Source: Centrapalus pauciflorus
Lineage: Eukaryota; Streptophyta; Magnoliopsida; Asterales; Asteraceae
Assembly: GCA_020465985.1 (NCBI GenBank)
Contig: JAANYP010000818.1
Span: forward strand, 62,001 to 126,000
Reading direction: 5' to 3'
Length of the DNA: 64,000 nt
A program made the translations under genes and the position numbers. The notes beneath the pieces were generated by a model. That model ran no database searches and had not been told where the DNA came from. It saw only the letters and a list, made by a program, of their open reading frames with translations. Below, one piece after another: positions 56,958 to 64,000 of the stretch (within the stretch, counting starts at the first letter, position 1; each line of letters starts with the position of its first letter).

Positions 56958-56959
56958 AT

Positions 56960-58881
56960 CACCCTGCTACCTTGGTTGGCAGCGAGACGTGACGAGTGCG
57001 GAAACGTAACCATAATCATAATTGAACGACCACTATATGGACGTTTTCAAAAAATACATCGATATGACTTTAAAAGGTAGAAATGTTTTACATAACCCGT
57101 AAATGACAAAGAGTAGTTCGCAAGGTACAGTGATTTAAATACATAATTAAATTATCCAAAATAATGCAAATAAATCTCCGACGGTTTGAAAAAGAATGCG
57201 ACTCCTTAACTGCGGAAGCTTGAAAGTAGTTACTTCTGAAGGCATACTTGCCTTAATTTCCTGAAAATACACGCTAAAATACGTCAACAAAATTGTTGGT
57301 GAGCTCATAGGTTTACGCGAAAAGACCAGTTGTATGGACATTATCAGATGAGTTGAATTTATAAAATCATAATTTCCGTGTATGTATTACATAAACCATC
57401 ATGCAACCGAAGCTTAATTAGAATGAGTTTGCCCTGTATCAGATGAGTTGAATTTATAAAATCATAATTTCCGTGTATGTATTACATAAACCATCATCCA
57501 ACCGAAGCTTAATTAGAATGAGTTTGCCCTGTGCAGTATTCCCATACGTAATACCGTGTGTTGAATATATATGCACTCGCTGTTAGCCGAACTGAGCTAA
57601 CCCGAATGGGGGACATGACTCCCAATAGATCTATCCACAATATATTCACGCTTACAAATAAATGCAATTAACGGTTCATGATATAAGGGCTAATGGAACC
57701 ATATGTAATACATATAAGAAATATACAGTTTAGATGTCCATATGAAAATAGTGCATGTATTTCCACCCCAATAGATAGTGAAAAATAGGGGCTATGAAGA
57801 CTCACCGAACTTGTGATGGCAAAACTACGCGCAAAAATGCAAATGTGCGTTGTTTGATGGGTGATGAAACCGGAGGTGTTTAACCGAGTCCTAAATGATA
57901 ATATGGACTTAATATCACTAATATATGATAATATGTATATTTATAGATTTTTATGTCTTAAATCACCCAACATTACAAGTTTATAAATAAAATGCGCTTA
58001 AAACGTCAAGTTTATATATATATAATTTTCCAGCTTTTTCGGAGGTTTTTCGGCCTACTTTGAGGCTGTTTTTGACCAAGCTCCAAGATGTTTTAGACTT
58101 TGGTTTTCTAGGACATTCAACTACTATATACAAAGGATTTTTAGAATCAAGAACGGCCATTTTTCGAGTTGTTTAGGTTAGTGAAAAAGCTCGTTAAAAA
58201 CGCTATGTTGGCCATTTTTGAGCTGTCAAACTTTCGGTTTCCCAAATAATTTCTGGAGGTCTTAAACTTCAAAATAAATCATGAAAATTTGCAGATCTAT
58301 AGTTAAGACATAGATCTGACTTTTGAGATAAGAATCAACTCATTTCGTTGAGTTATGAATTAGTTATGATTTTTCAAAGTCGATATAAATTTTCTGCCGA
58401 AAATCCGTAGTTTATAAACTTACAACAACTTATGATTCTTGTTGTTTATTCAAAGACTACTTGTATAAAAGCCATAATAGTTATAAAAACACATATATAT
58501 TACATGTTTTCATAATATTAACACTTTTATAATGTGTTCACATATTCATAAACACATTTAAAGAAACAACTTAAAAATAACAACTAGAAACTTATAAACT
58601 TGAGTTTTTATGAAACTTGTTGTTGTAGGTGATTATATATATTATGCAAGACTTATATAAACATAAATATAAGATGTAATAGGTTAGTATTTACTTACTT
58701 TGATGTTTTTAGAAGAATGAAAATGAGTAGAAGGTTGGATCTTCAAAAATTTCACCAAGAACACTTCAAAAATATGAAGAACACTTGAAAGAACACTTTG
58801 TGTGTTCTTGAGGGCTTGATGGCCGGTTTTAAATGTGGATTCGGGCTTTGTTGCTAACCTGGTTCAGTGCCGGATGTTACA
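56960..58881 (-). repeat. E7 5' LTR (right), truncated and rearranged
   Basis: Lacks the first bases (begins CACCCTGCTACC after ATAATCATAAT), has a 95-bp tandem duplication (57343-57437, 57438-57532), and lacks about 570 bp of U3 between GGCCGGTTTTA and AAATGTGGATTCG (near 58832), including the TATA box. It ends CGGATGTTACA before TTTAG. Confidence 0.9.
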
Positions 58882-60244
58882 TTTAGGCTTTGAAATGAAG
58901 GATTTAAGTTGTAAAGATGAACAAACTCGAAAATACCAAGAACACAATCGAAATGCAAGAACAAACTCGATTTTTGTACTAAATTCGAGCATGAATTCGA
59001 GTTTGACGCCATGGATTCGAATCTAAAGCCCTAGATTCGAATATGGTTCGAATTTATCCTTAGGAGTTCGAGTTTAGTCATTAAATTCGAAGGAAATTCG
59101 AATTTAACCCCTGAAATTCGAATTTGATGCCTAAAATTGAAAACCCACTCTCTAAATTCGAATATTTTGAATGAAACACATAAAATAACAAGAGTTATTC
59201 AAAGGACAAGGTGTGAACTTTAAATGGGTTCAAACTTAGTTGTAGTTCGAATTTGGACATAGACCCGAAATGGGGAAAAATATTGCAAAACTTACGAAAC
59301 TTGGTTTTATGGATTTAAACGGTTTTTGACTCGAAATATTGTTGTAACTAATTTAACAGTTCCCTTGTGGTGTTGTTTAACCCACAGTGGGGTACTTGGC
59401 GGATCCGGTTGAAAGCCCGAGGAGAAATAATATCGGTTAAAAATTTAATTACGCACCCACGGTGAGTACAGTAGATTTCGCATGTTTATATCTGTTTTAT
59501 GTTAAGCTTTGCCTGCTGAGACCTGTTGCTTCATTTACTTGTTTGGAATTCTACTAACTTGCGTAGATTTAGATGCACATTCTTACTTGTTGCATGTGCT
59601 TTCGATTGTTGTGCATCTATTGATGGACCGGTGGGTCGCATCGATTACTCTGATGTTACTGCGCTATATGACCTGGAGCTGATCCCTCTTAGGCCCGGTA
59701 GGCAGTATGTCATCCCTGATCGTACGTTTGTCTCAGATGGTATGTTTAAATGCCGAGCTTTGGGCTCGAAGGGGCTGCGGCTCTGGTCCGTACTTAGTGT
59801 ACGAAGAGGGTATCCGATGTTGGTCATCTGTGTTAACCTTGGGCTTCATAAAAATTTATAAAATGCGTAATCTTTGTATTCACTAAGCCTTTGCTTATTC
59901 CCCAGTTTTTTATTTTTATTTTACAGGAAAAGGGAAGTCTACCGCCGGACCTTCTAGTTAGGTCATTTGTGAAGATTCGGAAGATTTGGTACTATATAAT
60001 CGGTAATCATGCTTTGGGACAATGTTATATTATATTCTGGAGGTTGTAATAATTGTATTGGGCATGTAGACTTAGATTTGGTACCTTGTAGCACCGTAGG
60101 GTGTTTTGACACTATTGCACTACTTTATTTATGTATTTTAATGCTTTCGCACTTAAACTAGGTTATCAGATCATTATGTATTTGTGTTTGATGATTAAAT
60201 CCTGGGTGTTTTTAAATGGTGGTTGTGGTGGCAAGGGTGTCACA
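58882..60244 (+). repeat. E6 5' LTR, second part, with TTCGA array
   Basis: Continues the LTR after E7. TCGA-core motifs at 58928, 58949, 58968, 58986, 58998, 59018, 59038, 59049, 59069, 59088, 59099, 59119, 59138 (decayed) and 59159 show intervals of 11-12 or 18-21 bp. It ends GGGTGTCACA. A 111-codon frame at 59526-59861 resembles no known protein. Confidence 0.9.
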
Positions 60245-60249
60245 CGAGA

Positions 60250-60261
60250 TGGTATCAGAGC
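60250..60261 (+). other. E6 primer-binding site
   Basis: TGGTATCAGAGC, initiator-Met tRNA complement, 5 bases after the LTR end. Confidence 0.93.
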
Positions 60262-60462
60262 AGTAGTTTGAGATTCAAGTGTCCGTGAGGTCTTGATCTC
60301 AAACATTAAGTGATGACATGTAGTGGTTTAAGTAATGATCTGAACTAAGATAGGTTATGATCTAGTAATTATAGGAAATTGACTATCATACGGGACAAAT
60401 GGGTGGTATCTTTAAATTAATGACATGTTACTAAACAAATTATATGTTTATAATTTCAGAAC

Positions 60463-61668
60463 ATGTCTGGAGGAGGAATGACACCCGAATAAGCTAGAGA
60501 GATGATGCTAGCCATGATGGCTGAACAGAATCGAATGATTCAAGATCAGTTTCGGGCTCGAGATGAGTCCGAAGCTAAACGAAGAGAAGATAAGAGGAAG
60601 AATAAGGAAAGAGAGAAAAGCAATGACAAACAAGATGACAATACTGGGTCATCTAATAAGCCCAGAAGTTGTCGGTTTAAGGATTTTAAGGGAAATGGAG
60701 CAGTCGAGTTTAATGGACTCGGTGATGCTGTTGCTGCTCTGGAATGAATAACAGCCACAGAACGGACATTCCGAATCAGTGACTGTGCTGAGAAGGACAT
60801 GGTCCGGTTCGCTACTGCTATGTTCACCAAAGACGCAGTAATGTGGTGGAATTCAATGGTGAATGCCTTAACAATGGAGAAGGTTTTTAGAATGACATGG
60901 GCTGAGTTTACTGAAATTTTCACTCAGCAATACTGCCCGGCCGATGAACGCCGAAGACTAGAAGCTAAGTTTATGACACTAATTCAGGGAACTAAGTCTA
61001 TGTCCCAATATGCGGTAGAGTTCACGAGGCTAAGTTTATTTGCGCCTCATCAGGTTGATACAGAAGAAAGAAAAGTTACCCGATTTGAGGTTGGTCTTGA
61101 TTTGGAAATCCGAAGGGTGATGAGCAACGTACGTTACCCCACGTTTGCTAGTCTGCTGGAAGCTGCCAGAAATGTAGAACAGATCCTGATTATGTCAGGA
61201 TATATAATGGGGTCTGCTGTTGCTGCTTCAACTAACCCAACTCAACCTGCACCGCCGAAACGTCAGCGTGAAGGAGGCTACTCTGGTTCTGCACGATCAT
61301 CACAGTACTCGCCACAACAGTCTTATCGTCGGCAGTCTAGTTCTCCTGGTCATGCTCGTGCATGTTTTTGCTGTGGAGAATTGGGCCACTACCAAAGTGA
61401 ATGCCCACGAAGATCGGATGCCTGCTATAAATGTGGTGTGTGGGGGCACTATAGCAGGGATTGCCGAAAGAATGCTCCAACAGCTGCTGCTCCATCGTCG
61501 ACTCGCTCATTTGGAGGATCAAGTGGTGGTTCAGTCAACCGCCGGAACCAGCCAAAAAGGGGACAGACTAGTGCATTTCAGATTACCGCGGAGGAAGCTA
61601 GGGAAAACCCGGAGGTGGATGCGGGTATGTTTATAAGTTATATCTTTGCTTGCAATAGTGATGTTTAA
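60463..61668 (+). pseudogene. gag: E6 gag (two stops, otherwise open)
   Basis: ATG at 60463 (MSGGGMTPE), one frame throughout to 61668. Stops at 60490 (TAA) and 60745 (TGA) fit single transitions from CAA and TGG. Core: RFATAMFTKDAVMWWNSM, FTQQYCPADERRRLEAKFM, QYAVEFTRLSLF, FASLLEAARNVEQI. Two canonical zinc knuckles: CFCCGELGHYQSEC and CYKCGVWGHYSRDC. Closely parallels E1 gag but with intact knuckles. Confidence 0.93.
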
Positions 61669-63189
61669 TTCTGATATCAATAAGCCTTTTGTGTCTACTG
61701 TTTTGAACAACGGCTAGTCATGACGCTGACATACAAGTTACTAGCAACACTTTAGCCGAATTAGATTACATATATCGTAGCTGCACCTTAGAAAATTGAA
61801 GATATAGTCTTCAAATTTGGATCTTACTCCGATAGCATTTAGTGAATATAATGTGATAGATGTAGAAGATGTCGACGTTATAAATAAGAATGACAAATGT
61901 CAAAAAGGACTGTTGTTTGTTAAAATTGAGGAGAAATGGGCTATTTTAGAAGAGTACTTTAAGCTTCTACGTGTAATTTCATCGAAGTTTTATGATTTCG
62001 AAGATAACATGAACTTAAGTATTAGGAAAAGTTGTTACTAATATAGGTAAGATGATGATTATGAATAAGAATACTCTAGTATCTGAATAGGCATTAGATG
62101 AATAACCAAAATGGATTTTGAAGCTTTGAATTGGAAAAGATGTTTTAAATATCGTGAGAATTTTTATGTAATTGGAATCAAGGAAATTGTTTCAATATTG
62201 ATATATATACGAACATGATATGAAGAAACTAAGTCTAGAAATTTTGGAAAAAGCATATGAGGGTATAATAATACAAGACTGGTGTTCATATGATATGAGA
62301 TTTAGAATATACAATGTGAGATATAAGTAAGATATGTACGTGATTTGTAATCAATTAAAAAGGAACTAAAATGCTACATGAGGATAGAGTACTTGTTGAT
62401 ATGGTAATTAATCAATAAGAAGGTTAAAGAGGCTTTGGACAATCATGAAACTTGCTTATACAGTAAAGAAAGGTCTAATACTATGATTCGGAATCTAAGG
62501 GGGATTCGGAGGTGGTTATAAGTTTTGTTTAATTCTGGTGCCGATCAATTAAATTGTAACTACTGCATTTGTGCAATCAGTGTTAGTCTTTTGGTCTAAG
62601 TTGACGGTTGTGATTGATGTTGAAATTTGTTAATAACACATTAGTTAAAATAGATCATGTGTATCATGATTGTACTTTAGAGATCGAAGAAGTAGGTTTA
62701 CATGTTGATTTGATCCCTGGAGTTTTTCCAAATAACTTATTGTTCGTATCGGTATGCATAAACGAAATATAAGTAAGATGCGGCACAAATATGAATACGA
62801 GTAAAACTTACCAGCAACCGATAGAAGATCAGAATGAATGGATAATTTCACATTGAAATATGTGACGAGATAATGTATTTTGGATTCAAGTATAAATTGA
62901 AAAGATCAATTGATTAGATAGAGAATCGTATAACTTTAGTCATCATGGTAAAGTAAAGAAAACCATGTTTAAAAGTTTTGCACGGGAGAAAATGTAGAAG
63001 CCCTACATGTTGGAAAGGAAATTGAAAGAACTCGGATTGTTATGACCGTGTTATCACAAATGTGCTACTATGATAGTAGCCATTAACTGATCAGTTATAA
63101 TACAAACGATTAAGTATAGTTGAAAACATCACCGATAAGGGTTGAAACTGGTTTTTGTAAAAAGGAGACGAGTTGACACTAAAATATGT
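61620..63189 (+). pseudogene. E6 degenerate region with two protease remnants
   Basis: Copy A (about 61650-61860): MFNSDINKPFVST, then SNTLAELDYIYRSCTLE, DLTPIAFSEYNVI. Copy B (about 62500-62740): LFNSGADQL, then NNTLVKIDHVYHDCTLEIEEV, VDLIPGVFP. Both match one protease region of E1 (LFDSGAN...NCTLLVEDV..IDLIPMEF) and both have Asn for the catalytic Asp. Frames are broken. No RT, RNase H or integrase core motif is found between or after them. Confidence 0.75.
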
Positions 63190-63529
63190 TGGCACATTTA
63201 GAGTAATGGAAAAGTTGGAATTGGTTGTGATAATTGGAATTACCTAAGGAAATATCAAAATAACACTTAGTATTTCATGTAGAAATCTTTATGAGATCTT
63301 CACAACTGGTAGCGAAGATTAGGCTGATTATACTGAATTAGAAATCATGAAGGGTTAGTATATGTTGAAAAGTCGGAATATATTATAAATATTGTAGTAA
63401 TGAAGAATAAGAAACAAAGAGATTGAAATGGTGCTTATACGTTGGAAGCATCATAAGGGAGGCAATCATACATGGGAGACAAAAGCTGAAATGTTGAGGA
63501 AGTATCCGCAGCTGTTTGAAGTCAAATAA
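63190..63529 (+). pseudogene. E6 integrase C-terminus and chromodomain remnant
   Basis: KYVGTFRVMEK (a GPF module decayed to GTF) at about 63190-63220, then a shift, then from 63410 an open run RNKEIEMVLIRWKHHKGGNHTWE ending KYPQLFEVK and a natural stop at 63527-63529. It is clearly homologous to the E1 chromodomain. Confidence 0.87.
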
Positions 63530-63566
63530 CTTCGAGGACGAAGTTAGAGCGTGGTGGAGCCCATGT

Positions 63567-64000
63567 TGTAACATCCTCGAATTCAGTTACTTTAATTTGG
63601 AAATAATTAGGCGGATAATTTACAAATAAGTTGAATTATGATCATTTATTATGTATTTGGGATATTTAGAAAGTTTGTTGTTATGTTAAGAAAATTTGAA
63701 CTCGGAATTTTTATTAAGGAATATTATGAATTATAAAAGCTATTAATGATAAATTTAAGAATAAATCAGTATTTTATGGAACCGGTTAAGTTGAGGGGTG
63801 AAATGTGCAAAATGATGAAAATGGGAATAAAAGAGCAAAAGCCTCTCATTTCTATGGATACTCTCTCTCTCTACACTTTCTCTCTCTAGAATTCTCTCTA
63901 CTTCTCTCTACGATATCTCACAAACCGACCGGCCGATTATCGAGATTTATACGTCATCGGAAAGATCTCGAGGAGTACAACAACAATCTATGGTTGGATT
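63567..64000 (+). repeat. E6 3' LTR (start; continues beyond window)
   Basis: TGTAACATCCTCG..., 434 bp visible, about 98.6% identical to 51249 onward by eye. The 23-bp stretch before it (GGTGGAGCCCATGT) is equivalent to that before the E1 3' LTR. Confidence 0.93.

Larger units (their letters stand above)
51879..58881 (-). mobile_element. E7: minus-strand gypsy element of the E2 LTR family
   Basis: Perfect target duplication TTTAG (51874-51878 and 58882-58886) inside the E6 5' LTR. Left LTR 51879-54312, pol, right LTR remnant 56960-58881. Gag, protease, primer site and the LTR inner end are deleted between RT and the right LTR. RT and integrase are long open frames; RNase H is partly deleted. 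Its pol is the best preserved in this LTR family here. Confidence 0.93.
51249..64000 (+). mobile_element. E6: gag-only Tekay-related element (runs past window end)
   Basis: The 5' LTR (51249-51878 plus 58882-60244) is split by E7. Primer site, a nearly open gag, two protease remnants, integrase C-terminus and chromodomain follow, then the start of the 3' LTR at 63567. RT, RNase H and integrase core are absent: the stretch between gag and chromodomain is only about 1.7 kb against about 3.5-4 kb in E1. The visible 434 bp of the 3' LTR differ from the 5' LTR at about six positions plus 2 bp of CT. Confidence 0.9.

Noticed and set aside
59526..59861. 111-codon open frame in the E6 LTR
   Set aside because: It lies wholly within the LTR, resembles no known family and has no homologous open frame in related LTRs of this window.

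Overview
The window is plant nuclear DNA, most likely from a flowering plant. It is repeat-rich heterochromatin with no identifiable host gene. Evidence: a plastid DNA insertion with ndhK, ndhJ and trnF-GAA in plastome order; many Ty3/gypsy LTR retrotransposons with chromodomains and initiator-Met primer-binding sites; a CACTA transposon end; a hAT transposon. The protein style of the gypsy elements suggests a eudicot, but this is weak.

Layout. 1-1059: the end of a CACTA transposon with a phased subterminal array. 1060-2975: plastid insertion (NUPT). 2976-11729: E1, a Tekay-type gypsy element with both LTRs and a spliceosomal-type intron inside its reverse transcriptase. 11730 to about 30590: E3, an older minus-strand gypsy element scattered in pieces. 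It is interrupted by E2 (12043-20795, TSD TGATG), solo LTR S-A (21357-23770, TSD CAGTC), a hAT element (24176-24921, TSD ACTCGGAC) and solo LTR S-B (26178-28468, TSD TTGCA). Reading E3 across each insertion restores its gag/RT/RNase H order, which proves the nesting. E3 carries an intron at the same RT site as E1.

31265-46430: a tandem array of about 387-bp units derived from the N-terminal part of a CRM-like gag. It is interrupted by a solo LTR, an inverted LTR and E4 (34599-44151), a CRM-type element. E4 itself contains a 246-bp foldback element and solo LTR S-C (39747-42354, TSD TCTAA). 46954-47892: a further LTR of the E4 family. 47893-50636: E5, a second CRM-type element on the minus strand, cut by an LTR fragment (50637-51248). 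51249 to beyond 64000: E6, a gag-only chromovirus derivative. Its 5' LTR is split by E7 (51879-58881, TSD TTTAG), a minus-strand element that keeps RT and integrase.

Two elements (E2, E6) combine nearly identical LTRs with ruined or missing pol, as expected for non-autonomous copies mobilised in trans; E7 has the E2 LTR family and a much better pol. The most unusual structures are: (1) arrays of short CpG-containing motifs at strict spacing in several LTRs and in the CACTA end (17, about 21 and about 42 bp periods); (2) the intron at one conserved RT position in two elements; (3) the gag-derived tandem array that hosts several LTRs of the CRM-type family. All identities quoted are by eye, and boundaries marked approximate were not resolved.
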